A stretch of 64,000 bases of DNA from Winogradskyella eckloniae (GCF_013249045.1 NZ_JABRWP010000001.1:124001-188000), one strand, 5' to 3'; positions 19,240 through 27,931 are shown, counted from the first letter of the stretch. Numbers and translations are program-made. The notes: a model not told the origin generated them from the sequence alone.

Positions 19240-19320
19240 GAATTCGAAGGTAATAATGTTTTATCAAATATTAATTTTGAACTTGAAATAAATTTATTCC
19301 AATAATATTAGTCGTTTTTT

Positions 19321-19470
19321 AACACCCCTAAAGTCCCCTCAAGGGGACAATTGTTCTAATAATATTTAGTGCTTCTGATTATAAATATTTGTTATAAATA
19401 CACCTCTTATTATCAATTAATAAAATTTTTAAAATATAAATTGTCCCCTTGAGGGGACTTTAGGGGTGTT
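19321..19470. repeat. Long inverted repeat: two perfect 32-bp arms around an 86-bp spacer
   Basis: Arm 1 is 19321-19352 and arm 2 is 19439-19470; they are exact reverse complements. Each arm begins or ends with the word CACCCCTAAAGTCCCCT and contains the smaller palindrome GTCCCC-TCAA-GGGGAC, a self-folding hairpin. Poly-T flanks both outer ends. The GC-rich arms stand out from the AT-rich surroundings. The layout fits a MITE-like or REP-like element; I recall similar words in other flavobacterial intergenic regions, unverified. It lies between mnmG (downstream side) and the methyltransferase. Confidence 0.85.
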
Positions 19471-19490
19471 TTTTTATTAACTATTAAAAT

Positions 19491-19506
19491 CGTTCCACGT
19501 GGAACA
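19491..19506. other. parS-like site (ParB-binding palindrome), mnmG 3' side
   Basis: The 14-bp core GTTCCACGTGGAAC is a perfect palindrome and matches the widely conserved chromosomal parS core GTTnCACGTGnAAC. The outermost left base is C in place of T. It lies about 60 bp beyond the mnmG stop codon. A second copy lies just upstream of mnmG. Confidence 0.8.
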
Positions 19507-19567
19507 TTAAAATAATAACACATAAAATTAGCTACGCTAAATCTTCAATTTTCTTTTTCAAAGAATA

Positions 19568-21439
19568 TTAGCGACCCAAGTAAACTAATAAAACAGAAAT
19601 GTCATTTGGCGAAACACCACTAATTCGAGATGCCTGAGAAATGGTTACGGGTTGTATTTTATTTAATTTTTGTCTAGCTTCTATACTCATAGATTTCAAT
19701 TTTGAATAATCAAAATCAGCAGGAATCTTTAAATTTTCAAGTCTGTTTAACTTGTCTGCATTGTTCTTTTCCTTTTCAATATAGCCAGCATATTTAACTT
19801 GAATTTCCGCTTGCTCTATCACTTCCCTATCCAAATTTTGTGTTTGAATATAACCTTCTACAGCTTCAAATTTCCTTACATCATTAATAGTAATATTTGG
19901 TCGCGCATACAATTTAAACATCTTATCTTGTTGTTTCACTGTCGCAGAATTTTTCGATTCTAAAACCGGATTTGCTTCTTCAGGTGTTACACTAGTATCT
20001 CTAAAAAATTGCACAAATGCTTCCGATTTTGATTGCTTTTCTTCCATTCGTTTTAAACGTTTTTCCGAAGCTAAACCTAACTCATAACCCTTAGGTGTCA
20101 ATCTAAAATCTGCATTATCTTGTCTTAATAAAGTTCTATATTCAGCACGCGAAGTAAACATCCGATAAGGCTCTTCTGTACCTTTTGTAATCAAATCGTC
20201 TATTAAAACACCTATATAAGCTTCGTCTCTTTGCAATGTAAAGGCTTCCTTTTCTTGAACTTTAAGACTTGCATTTATACCAGCCATCAACCCTTGAGAA
20301 GCCGCTTCTTCATATCCAGTAGTACCATTAATTTGTCCAGCAAAATATAAACCATCAACTAATTTTGTCTCTAAAGTATGCTTCAATTGTGTCGGTGGAA
20401 AATAGTCGTATTCGATCGCATAACCTGGTCTAAAGAATTTTACATTTTCAAACCCAACTACAGAACGTAAGGCTTTAAATTGAACATCTTCTGGCAAGGA
20501 TGTAGAAAAACCATTTATATAATATTCACAAGTATTCCATCCTTCTGGCTCTACGAACAATTGGTGTCTATCTTTATCTGCAAATCGATTGATCTTATCT
20601 TCAATGGAAGGACAATAACGAGGTCCTACACTTTTAATTCTACCGTTAAACATTGGCGAACGATCAAAGCCTTCACGTAATAGATCGTGAACTAATTCAC
20701 TTGTATAAGACATATGACAAGAACGTTGTTCCGTTAATGGTTTTGTAATATCTAAATAAGAAAATTTTTGTGGATCTAAGTCTCCAGGTTGTTCAATCAT
20801 TTTAGAAAAATCTAAAGAACGACCATCTACTCTTGGTGGTGTTCCTGTTTTCATTCTTCCAGATTCAAAACCTAAATTAACAAGTTGTTCTGTGATTCCG
20901 ATTGCAGCTCTTTCACCTGCTCTTCCACCACCGAAATTTTTATCGCCTATATGAATTAAGCCATTTAAAAAAGTACCATTAGTCAACACAACAGACTTCG
21001 CTCTTACCTCAACACCAAGTGACGTTTTTACACCAACCACTTTGTGATTTTCTACAATAAGACCAGAAACCATTTCTTGATAGAAATCTAAATTCTCAGT
21101 GCCTTCTAAAAGAATTCTCCAATCTTCAGCAAAACGCATTCTATCGGATTGCACTCTTGGACTCCACATTGCAGGTCCTTTAGACTTATTTAGCATCTTA
21201 AATTGAATCGCAGAAGTATCTGAAACAATTCCACTATAACCACCAAGCGCATCAATCTCTCTAACAATTTGTCCTTTTGCAATACCTCCCATCGCAGGAT
21301 TACAAGACATCTGCGCAATGTTTTGAAGATTCATTGTAATTAACAATGTTTTACTTCCCATATTAGCCGCAGCTGCAGCAGCTTCACTACCTGCATGTCC
21401 TGCTCCAACAACTACAACATCATATACTTCGTTAAACAT
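19568..21439 (-). CDS. mnmG: tRNA uridine-5-carboxymethylaminomethyl(34) synthesis enzyme MnmG
   Basis: FAD-dependent enzyme that with MnmE (not in the window) forms cmnm5U at tRNA wobble position 34. The 623-aa length is normal. It has the N-terminal FAD-binding VVVGAGHAGSEAAAAAA, then MSCNPAMGGIAKG, the GTPPRVDGRS segment, RPGYAIEYDYFPPTQL, GQINGTTGYEEAASQGL and the C-terminal FTSRAEYRTLLRQDNAD. The older name is gidA; the gene is often close to the replication origin. parS-like sites lie on both sides of it. Confidence 0.98.
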   Translation of the reverse strand: MFNEVYDVVVVGAGHAGSEAAAAAANMGSKTLLITMNLQNIAQMSCNPAMGGIAKGQIVREIDALGGYSGIVSDTSAIQFKMLNKSKGPAMWSPRVQSDRMRFAEDWRILLEGTENLDFYQEMVSGLIVENHKVVGVKTSLGVEVRAKSVVLTNGTFLNGLIHIGDKNFGGGRAGERAAIGITEQLVNLGFESGRMKTGTPPRVDGRSLDFSKMIEQPGDLDPQKFSYLDITKPLTEQRSCHMSYTSELVHDLLREGFDRSPMFNGRIKSVGPRYCPSIEDKINRFADKDRHQLFVEPEGWNTCEYYINGFSTSLPEDVQFKALRSVVGFENVKFFRPGYAIEYDYFPPTQLKHTLETKLVDGLYFAGQINGTTGYEEAASQGLMAGINASLKVQEKEAFTLQRDEAYIGVLIDDLITKGTEEPYRMFTSRAEYRTLLRQDNADFRLTPKGYELGLASEKRLKRMEEKQSKSEAFVQFFRDTSVTPEEANPVLESKNSATVKQQDKMFKLYARPNITINDVRKFEAVEGYIQTQNLDREVIEQAEIQVKYAGYIEKEKNNADKLNRLENLKIPADFDYSKLKSMSIEARQKLNKIQPVTISQASRISGVSPNDISVLLVYLGR

Positions 21440-21454
21440 AGTAAACTATTATTA

Positions 21455-21470
21455 TGTTCCACGTGGAACA
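21455..21470. other. parS-like site (ParB-binding palindrome), mnmG 5' side
   Basis: TGTTCCACGTGGAACA is a perfect 16-bp palindrome matching the chromosomal parS consensus. It sits 15 bp before the mnmG start codon, inside the presumed 5' leader, so ParB binding there could also affect mnmG expression. Confidence 0.85.
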
Positions 21471-21476
21471 ATCTAA

Positions 21477-21496
21477 ATTCCTCCGTAGGCAGGAAT
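21477..21496. repeat. Short imperfect palindrome in the mnmG leader
   Basis: ATTCCT and AGGAAT arms around CCGTAGGC. It would form a 6-bp stem with one further pair. It may be a member of a dispersed intergenic hairpin family. Confidence 0.35.
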
Positions 21497-21564
21497 CTTA
21501 TTAATTAATAAAATACGCTTCTCTAAAAATTTTCATTTTCGTTTCTAAAGAAAATCAAAGCCTG

Positions 21565-21572
21565 CAAATATA
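21565..21572 (-). promoter_or_regulatory. TAnnTTTG (-7) promoter element for mnmG
   Basis: Minus strand reads TATATTTG, 125 bp before the mnmG start. If used, the mRNA leader contains the short palindrome and the parS-like site. Confidence 0.45.
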
Positions 21573-21643
21573 CAATGAAATTGAAACAGTCCATCACACC
21601 TACTTTTTGTAATCTGAATTAAAGATTAATTTTTGAAAGGACT

Positions 21644-22051
21644 TTATCGCTTCCCTAAATAGTAATCTTCTTTTGAGCGCATTACCATTTCTTCTTCCTC
21701 TGATTTATCCTTATAACCACAATAATGAAGTACACCATGAATGATTACTCGTGCCAATTCATCTTCAAACGGAACATTAAAATCTAAGGCATTTTCCTTC
21801 ACTCTATCCACTGAAATATAAATTTCACCATGTAATTCTTTTCCTACAGAATAATCAAAGCTAATAATGTCCGTTAAGGTATCATGATTTAGAAAATCGA
21901 CATTTAATTTATGCAAATAATCATCTGAACAAAACACGTAAATGATCTCGCCTTCTTTACAATGTTCTTCTTGAATGGTATTTGAAATCCAGTTCGTAAA
22001 ATACGCTTCGTTATCTAAATTAAAATCGGTTTCGTAGTTAAAACTAATCAT
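21644..22051 (-). CDS. ybeY: Endoribonuclease YbeY (rRNA maturation)
   Basis: 135-aa single-strand-specific RNase needed for 16S rRNA 3'-end maturation and ribosome quality control. The metal-binding motif reads HGVLHYCGYKD near residues 103-113. The two canonical histidines are present, but the third metal ligand, usually His in HGxLHLxGYDH, reads Lys-Asp here; the Asp may replace it. The upstream TDIISFDYS and GEIYISVDRVKENA segments match the family. Its start overlaps the end of the DUF4175 gene by 8 bp. Confidence 0.92.
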   Translation of the reverse strand: MISFNYETDFNLDNEAYFTNWISNTIQEEHCKEGEIIYVFCSDDYLHKLNVDFLNHDTLTDIISFDYSVGKELHGEIYISVDRVKENALDFNVPFEDELARVIIHGVLHYCGYKDKSEEEEMVMRSKEDYYLGKR

Positions 22052-25000
22052 TGGCTTTATTAAAATACTCTTGAATTTTCTTCTTAAAATGATCTTGCAA
22101 AGGTAAGGCTTGTCGGTTTAAAATCTCAGTAGTATTAAAATATTGCTTCGCTTTTAATATTTGAGAGGCATTATTCTCATCAAATTCTTTTTCATTGGTT
22201 TCAGATTTACGCTTGGTATCTTGTCCTTGCATAAAGGTCGCATTCTCCAATTTTAATAATTGATGCTGTACATCCATCATTTTTTGAAGCGTTTGATTTG
22301 TGAATCCTGTGTTTAATAAATCCAATTCAATCTCTTCCATTTGCTTTATTAACTGTCCTGCAGATTCAATCTTTCCTTCTTTTGCGAATTTGTCTTCTAA
22401 AGCCTGACGCAATAATTGTTGTTTCTGGTAGATTTTATAAAGTTCACCATTCTGCTCTTCACGTCCTCCTTCTCCATAACCATCGTTCTTTTCGCCTTCA
22501 CCTTCACCATTACCATCACCTCCATTTTTGCCATTCTTTCCATTCCCTTCACCATTCTCACCTTCTCCTTTTCCTTCTTTACCACCTTTACCATCTTTTC
22601 CGTTCTTTCCTACTTTTTGGCCATTTTGGTTGCCTTCGCCTTGCTGTTTTCCATTTTGTCCAGATTTACCTCCTTCGCCAGATTTACCTTGTCCTTCTCC
22701 ACGCTTTCCGTTCTCTCCACTTTTACCTTCTTTGCCTTCCTTACCAGATTTCCCTTTTTCTCCAGGCTTCTTCCCTTCACCTTCTTTACCATCCTTGCCA
22801 TCATTACCAGGTTGCTCTCCTTCTTTTCCCTTATCACCTTCTTGTCCTTCTTCTCCTTCTTTCCCTTTCTCTCCTTTTTTGAGCTCTTCTTCCATTTTTT
22901 TGTTAAGCTCTTCTTGACTCATTATAATATCGTCTAATTGTGAGTCTCCATCACCATCGCCTTGAGCAGGACTCATTTCCATCTCCATATTATCTAAAAC
23001 GTCACTTAAAAAGCTAGCCAATTCATTTGTAGATGTTACTGCGTATTGCTGTGCTCCAACACCTTGATATAATCTGTTTTCAGACAACTGTTCTAATGCC
23101 TTATCAATATTGAAATACACCTCTGTAATCTGTGAGTTTACTTTCTCGGAAATCTTAGGTTGCCTTAAAGACAAGGCGAACAAACTATCGTCTATATGCT
23201 CAAAATGTTCTCTTAAGTTACTTTGCTCAATAATGTACTTCCCGTAATTATTATTATCAATACCAATGCTCTCAAAAGTTACCATAAGTTCTTCTTGGTC
23301 AAACGAATACAATAACAAATTCTCTAATATCTGACGCAACGCATCGATATCTTCAGACATTTGCTCGCCTCCACCACCACCTCCAGCTTTCATTTTCATC
23401 ATCTCACTCATTTGTTTCATTTTCTGAGCGGCCTTCTTTTGCTGTTTTTGGGCTTTTTGCTTCTGTTCTTGTGCTTCTTTTTCGTCGTCCTTAGACTCAG
23501 CGTCTTCTTTCTTTTCTAAGGCGTCTTTAGCTTCCTTTTGGTCGAATTTAATCTCATCTTCTAAAAACTCATCCCTTGCAATTTTCATTGGTTTTTGAAG
23601 TTGACGGTCTTCACGTTTTAACTCGTCTAATTCTTCTTGAAGTTTATCAAACGCCTTATTTAATTTATCCTGAGCTTCTTTATTGTTTTCTTTGTCTTCT
23701 TCAGATAATTTTTCTTGTGCTTCTGAAAGCTTCTCTAATTCACTAGCCATTTTCTCAGCTTTTTTCATCACATAGAAACGCTTCGTTAATTCTAAAAGCT
23801 GTTTCATGCTTCGCTTTTTATTCTTGTTTTGTTTGGCTAATTCTTCAAGTTTTTGAGTGAATTCTTCCTTGTTTATTTTATCCTTTAATTCTTCCAATTC
23901 TTTAAGCAATTCTTCATCCTTTTTGAGTTGCTCTTCATTTTCTTTTAAACGTTCTTTTAAATCTTCTTTGAATTGGTCGTCTTTCTTTTCGTCTTTTTGG
24001 AATTCCTCTAAATTATCTTGCAATTTTTTGTTGAAATTCTTCATTAACTGTTCCTGATTTTTCTGACGCTTTAAAAAGTCTTCAAACTTTTTCTTATCAT
24101 TAAAATTCAGGCTTTCTTTTTCCTTTTGGGTTTTAGAAAATTCTTCTAGCTTTTTATCTTGTTCTTGAAGCTTATCGAATGTTTTACTAATATCCTTTAT
24201 CGTTTCATTCTGCTCATTGAGTTGCTTCTGCTCTTCTTCGTCTTTTGTTAATTTTCGGTAACTGAATGTAGAACTTTTGGTACGTTTATAATTATGAAGT
24301 GCATCATTATCAAATACCTCAAAATACAATTGGTAGCTTACACCATCTTCTAACTTGAATTGATTTGGAAACGCACTCACAAATTCGGAAAAATTGGATT
24401 TTGAAATATGAATCGGTTCTACCACTTTTTTAGACTCGTCGTCCGTTGGATAATACACCAATTGCAGCTTTGTTAATCCATAATCATCACTTGCTTGTCC
24501 ATAGAAATATAAGCTCTGTTGGTCTACGGAATCCTTTTGAACCTTAATTTTCATTTCAGGATAAGTATCCTTGATGACATTGATGTTGTAGGCTAAATTT
24601 TCATAATCTTTTAAATCATCATTACTGGTTGTGATGCTGTAATTGTAGTTTTTGTAAAGTCGTTTTGAGGCTTCAAAATTTCCGTTGTTAGTAGACTTAA
24701 AACTTAAAGTATCTTCAGCATAGATTTGAACACCTGTTGTAGATTTTGTCTTTGCTTTCCACGTGATATTTGTACCTTCAGGAATTACGGCTGAACCTGT
24801 ACTTTTTAACACCTCATCTTGTTTTTTAGTATGCGATGGATAGTCTAAAACCATCTCAAAATTAACCAGATTTGGTGTGTTGACAACCGTTAATTTATAA
24901 GGTTTGGACGTGACATCATTTGCTGATAAGGTAAACTCAACTGCTTCTTTTGGAAGCGTAAAAGTATATTGAAATTCGCCTGCTGCGACTTGTTGCAAGA

Positions 25001-25709
25001 AGTAAGACTGACCGTTGAATTTGATTTGTGCGATCTCAGGAATTACATTTCCTGCTGTAGACACATTTAACTTAAAATCCTTATTTTCAATAGCTTGTAA
25101 GTTTTCATTCAATACAAAAAACTGAAAAGGTGCTGGTGGTTCGTATGCTGTTTTGTAGTTTACAACGCGCTCATAACTGTCGCTAAACCAGTTTATCTTT
25201 CCTGTTAAAAAGGATAATAAAAGAATTGCGATTGGAATGGCTGCGTACTTTAAATATTTAGTATTCGATTTAAAATTAATCGCAGATTTAAAAGGAATGG
25301 GTTGTAACTCTTGAGACTTCTGCTCTATACTTGCTAAAAGTAAATCGGATTGTGTTCCGCTTTCGTTGAGTTGTAAAACGTTTAATAATTTATCGTTGAC
25401 CTCTGGAAAATGGTTGCCTATGAGTTTAGAAGCCGTTTCGTAATTAATGCCTTGTCGTAATTTGAATAAATGTGCTAATGGAATGGCAATGAATTTTACG
25501 AATAAGGCTAATTCTACAGCAACAAAAACCCAAAACAAAATGGTTCTTGCTGTTGGGTTTAGCCACAGAACGTATTCTATGAAAATTGTGATGATAAGGT
25601 ATAGTAAACCAATAGCGAAGAAAAGTATGGCGCCTTTTAGAAGTTCATTGGTGTAGTACCTTTTTATGAACTGTTCTAGTTTTTGTTTTATGTTTTGGAA
25701 ATTGGTCAA
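22044..25709 (-). CDS. DUF4175 family membrane protein with collagen-like Gly-rich tract
   Basis: 1221 aa. Three transmembrane segments lie in the first 170 residues (about 22-48, 53-80, 150-168). Next come a beta-rich periplasmic part (to about 480) and long charged coiled coils rich in Lys, Glu and Gln (about 485-780). A helical region follows. Residues 949-1083 (22461-22865) are Gly-X-Y-like with Lys, Glu, Asn and Asp. The last 138 residues are helical. I assign it to DUF4175 from the TM/coiled-coil architecture and its position beside ybeY. Function unknown; an envelope-spanning structural role is an inference. Confidence 0.75.
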   Translation of the reverse strand: MTNFQNIKQKLEQFIKRYYTNELLKGAILFFAIGLLYLIITIFIEYVLWLNPTARTILFWVFVAVELALFVKFIAIPLAHLFKLRQGINYETASKLIGNHFPEVNDKLLNVLQLNESGTQSDLLLASIEQKSQELQPIPFKSAINFKSNTKYLKYAAIPIAILLLSFLTGKINWFSDSYERVVNYKTAYEPPAPFQFFVLNENLQAIENKDFKLNVSTAGNVIPEIAQIKFNGQSYFLQQVAAGEFQYTFTLPKEAVEFTLSANDVTSKPYKLTVVNTPNLVNFEMVLDYPSHTKKQDEVLKSTGSAVIPEGTNITWKAKTKSTTGVQIYAEDTLSFKSTNNGNFEASKRLYKNYNYSITTSNDDLKDYENLAYNINVIKDTYPEMKIKVQKDSVDQQSLYFYGQASDDYGLTKLQLVYYPTDDESKKVVEPIHISKSNFSEFVSAFPNQFKLEDGVSYQLYFEVFDNDALHNYKRTKSSTFSYRKLTKDEEEQKQLNEQNETIKDISKTFDKLQEQDKKLEEFSKTQKEKESLNFNDKKKFEDFLKRQKNQEQLMKNFNKKLQDNLEEFQKDEKKDDQFKEDLKERLKENEEQLKKDEELLKELEELKDKINKEEFTQKLEELAKQNKNKKRSMKQLLELTKRFYVMKKAEKMASELEKLSEAQEKLSEEDKENNKEAQDKLNKAFDKLQEELDELKREDRQLQKPMKIARDEFLEDEIKFDQKEAKDALEKKEDAESKDDEKEAQEQKQKAQKQQKKAAQKMKQMSEMMKMKAGGGGGGEQMSEDIDALRQILENLLLYSFDQEELMVTFESIGIDNNNYGKYIIEQSNLREHFEHIDDSLFALSLRQPKISEKVNSQITEVYFNIDKALEQLSENRLYQGVGAQQYAVTSTNELASFLSDVLDNMEMEMSPAQGDGDGDSQLDDIIMSQEELNKKMEEELKKGEKGKEGEEGQEGDKGKEGEQPGNDGKDGKEGEGKKPGEKGKSGKEGKEGKSGENGKRGEGQGKSGEGGKSGQNGKQQGEGNQNGQKVGKNGKDGKGGKEGKGEGENGEGNGKNGKNGGDGNGEGEGEKNDGYGEGGREEQNGELYKIYQKQQLLRQALEDKFAKEGKIESAGQLIKQMEEIELDLLNTGFTNQTLQKMMDVQHQLLKLENATFMQGQDTKRKSETNEKEFDENNASQILKAKQYFNTTEILNRQALPLQDHFKKKIQEYFNKAND
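22461..22865 (-). repeat. Low-complexity Gly-X-Y coding tract in the DUF4175 gene
   Basis: About 135 codons in which glycine recurs every second to third residue (GKEGEEGQEGDKGKEG and similar). It is rich in KGE/KGK triplets and nearly free of hydrophobic residues. The coding strand is purine-rich, so several spurious reading frames stay open on both strands. Confidence 0.85.
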
Positions 25710-26302
25710 TTTTTATTCTTCTTTTTAATATTTGGGATACCCTTTTTCTCTTTTCATTTTACTCATCTGTTTCCATTGTTTATAGATGAATTCGTGATGT
25801 GCTTCGCAGTTGTCTTAATACAAAACGAACCAAAAATTACTCACTTTTCTATTTTATTAAATAGGATTCCGTGAACCTTCGATTTCAAAACGATTTGTAA
25901 GGAAATTACTCATCAACATTTAATGTTTTAATTCGGTTTTCGTGAATGCTTCACATTTGCAAGCACATTTCGCTAATGCATTGACAATTGTTTTACTTTT
26001 AAAGAAATTTTAATCCAATAAAAATTCAATGTTTCGTTGCCAATTATTGCGTTTTCAATTTTCTAAAAACCGCCAACCAACAACTCCTCACTAATATCAA
26101 CTGACTAAACTACGATTTTATTTTAAATGTAATTTCGGTAAAATTTATAAGATTCTGTTAATATGTGCTGTTTTTGGTGTTAATTTTGGCTGAAAAGAAC
26201 ATTTTTTGGTGCTTATTGCATTGTAACCAATGTTTAGTTTATCTATTCTTTAATTTAAATAAAACTTCACACTTCGTTCTTCCAACTTAAAATCTATAAT
26301 TT

Positions 26303-26310
26303 TATCTTTG
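26303..26310 (+). promoter_or_regulatory. TAnnTTTG (-7) promoter element for gltX
   Basis: TATCTTTG is an exact -7 match, 51 bp before the gltX start. The predicted transcription start lies immediately before the leader hairpin at 26317-26337. Confidence 0.55.
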
Positions 26311-26316
26311 CGCGAG

Positions 26317-26337
26317 ATTCTGAAATAAATTCAGAAT
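26317..26337 (+). promoter_or_regulatory. Leader hairpin of gltX
   Basis: Perfect 8-bp inverted repeat ATTCTGAA / TTCAGAAT with a 5-nt loop, at the very 5' end of the predicted mRNA. It could stabilise the transcript or act as an operator. No T-tract follows, so it is not a terminator. Confidence 0.5.
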
Positions 26338-26361
26338 ACCAAACAATTTCTATTTTCCGTT

Positions 26362-27876
26362 ATGTCTAAAAAAGTACGTGTGCGTTTTGCACCTAGTCCA
26401 ACAGGACCTTTACATATTGGTGGTGTAAGAACTGCTTTATTCAACTATTTATTTGCCAAAAAACATGATGGCGATTTTGTATTAAGAATTGAAGATACAG
26501 ACCAAAATCGTTATGTGGAAGGTGCTGAGGATTATATTGTTAAATCATTAGGTTGGTGTGGAATTTCCTTTGATGAAGGTCCGAATAAAAACGAAAAATT
26601 TGGTCCTTACAGACAAAGTGAACGTAAAGATTTATACAAGCAATATGCCGATGAATTAATCGCCAATGGAAAAGCCTATTATGCTTTTGATACTGCTGAA
26701 CAATTAGATGCTGAACGAAAAGCTCATGAAGCGGAAGGCAAAACTTTTATCTATAATTGGCATAATCGAGAAAAAGGCCGTTTGGTTAATTCTTTAGTGC
26801 TGCCTGAAGACGAAACAAAAGCTAAGATTGAAGCAGGTGATCATTATGTGATTCGTTTTAAATCGCCTCAAGATGAAACGCTGCATTTAACTGATATTAT
26901 TCGTGGAAATATTAAGATTGATACGAATGTTTTAGACGATAAAATATTGTTTAAAAGTGATGGTATGCCAACCTATCATTTAGCGAATATTGTGGACGAC
27001 CATTTAATGGAAATTACACATGTAATTCGTGGCGAAGAATGGTTACCATCTTTAGCATTACATCAATTATTATATGATGCTTTTGGTTGGGAAGCGCCTG
27101 AATTTGCGCATTTACCATTGATTTTAAAACCAACAGGAAAAGGAAAATTAAGTAAACGTGATGGTGATAAAATGGGATTCCCAGTATTTCCATTAGAGTA
27201 TACAGCACCAGACGGAACGGTTTCTAGAGGCTATAAAGAAGACGGTTATTTCCCAGAAGCGGTTGTCAATTTCTTAGCCTTTTTAGGATGGAATCCTGGT
27301 ACAGAACAAGAAATTTTTAGCTTAGACCAATTGATTGCAGATTTTGATTTAGCTAGAGTCAATAAAGCTGGTGCACGTTTTGATCCGGATAAAACCAAGT
27401 GGTTTAATCATCAATACATGCAACAACAGTTAGATTTAGATTTGGCTGAGCAGTTTAAAGCGTCTAAAGCAGAATTAGCAGACATTGATGTTAATTACAT
27501 TGCCTTATGTGTTGGCTTAATAAAAGAACGCGCAACGTTTGTTTCTGATTTTTGGGATTTGAGTCATTTCTTTTTTACAGCGCCAACAGCTTATGATGAA
27601 AAAGCGTCTAAAAAAGCACTAAAAGATGGTACAGCAGATATTATGACTAAGGTTATAGAATTGGTTAATGCTACTGAAGATTTTACGGTTGAAAACCTTC
27701 AAACTAACATTAAAGGTTGGATTACTGATAACGAAATTGGATTTGGTAAAGTAATGATGCCTTTACGATTAGCTTTAGTTGGTGCTTTACAAGGGCCAGA
27801 TGTTTTTGATATTATGTTTATGATTGGTAAAGCTGAAACTGTAAAACGTATTGAGCATTTGATTAAACATATTTAA
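26362..27876 (+). CDS. gltX: Glutamyl-tRNA synthetase
   Basis: Charges tRNA-Glu. 504 aa. Class I signatures are present: RFAPSPTGPLHIGGVRTALFN (HIGH-type, written HIGG) and KLSKRDGDK (KMSKS-type). In between, RIEDTDQNRY and THVIRGEEWLPS are conserved GlxRS segments. The C-terminal anticodon-binding region is complete. Since glnS is present in this window, it need not act on tRNA-Gln. It is followed by a palindromic repeat and an SGNH hydrolase gene. Confidence 0.97.
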   Translation: MSKKVRVRFAPSPTGPLHIGGVRTALFNYLFAKKHDGDFVLRIEDTDQNRYVEGAEDYIVKSLGWCGISFDEGPNKNEKFGPYRQSERKDLYKQYADELIANGKAYYAFDTAEQLDAERKAHEAEGKTFIYNWHNREKGRLVNSLVLPEDETKAKIEAGDHYVIRFKSPQDETLHLTDIIRGNIKIDTNVLDDKILFKSDGMPTYHLANIVDDHLMEITHVIRGEEWLPSLALHQLLYDAFGWEAPEFAHLPLILKPTGKGKLSKRDGDKMGFPVFPLEYTAPDGTVSRGYKEDGYFPEAVVNFLAFLGWNPGTEQEIFSLDQLIADFDLARVNKAGARFDPDKTKWFNHQYMQQQLDLDLAEQFKASKAELADIDVNYIALCVGLIKERATFVSDFWDLSHFFFTAPTAYDEKASKKALKDGTADIMTKVIELVNATEDFTVENLQTNIKGWITDNEIGFGKVMMPLRLALVGALQGPDVFDIMFMIGKAETVKRIEHLIKHI

Positions 27877-27884
27877 TATAACTA

Positions 27885-27917
27885 AGACCTCTCAGGTATT
27901 AAAATCCTGACAGGTCT
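27885..27917. repeat. Intergenic palindromic repeat after gltX
   Basis: Arms AGACCTCTCAGG and CCTGACAGGTCT (one mismatch) around a 9-nt A/T loop. The word CCTGACAGGTCT resembles a hairpin I recall as dispersed between genes in many flavobacteria (unverified). It could work as a weak terminator or mRNA-end stabiliser; there is no T-tract. Confidence 0.65.
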
Positions 27918-27931
27918 AAAATTTCAAAAAC

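Larger units (their letters stand above)
25710..26361. other. 652-bp intergenic region between divergent DUF4175 and gltX
   Basis: AT-rich, no convincing gene. A 63-codon hydrophobic frame (25683-25874, +) has no family resemblance and overlaps DUF4175. The right end holds the gltX promoter element and a leader hairpin, listed separately. Nothing else recognised. Confidence 0.6.

Noticed and set aside
22382..22937. Several long overlapping open frames on both strands inside the DUF4175 gene, some strongly Pro/Ser/Phe-rich
   Set aside because: They coincide with the Gly-X-Y tract; biased codon composition on the coding strand keeps other frames open. They show no family resemblance or plausible start signals.
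25683..25874. 63-codon plus-strand frame with a hydrophobic start in the DUF4175/gltX gap
   Set aside because: It overlaps the DUF4175 start region, has no recognisable family, promoter or ribosome site, and its composition is what AT-rich sequence gives by chance.
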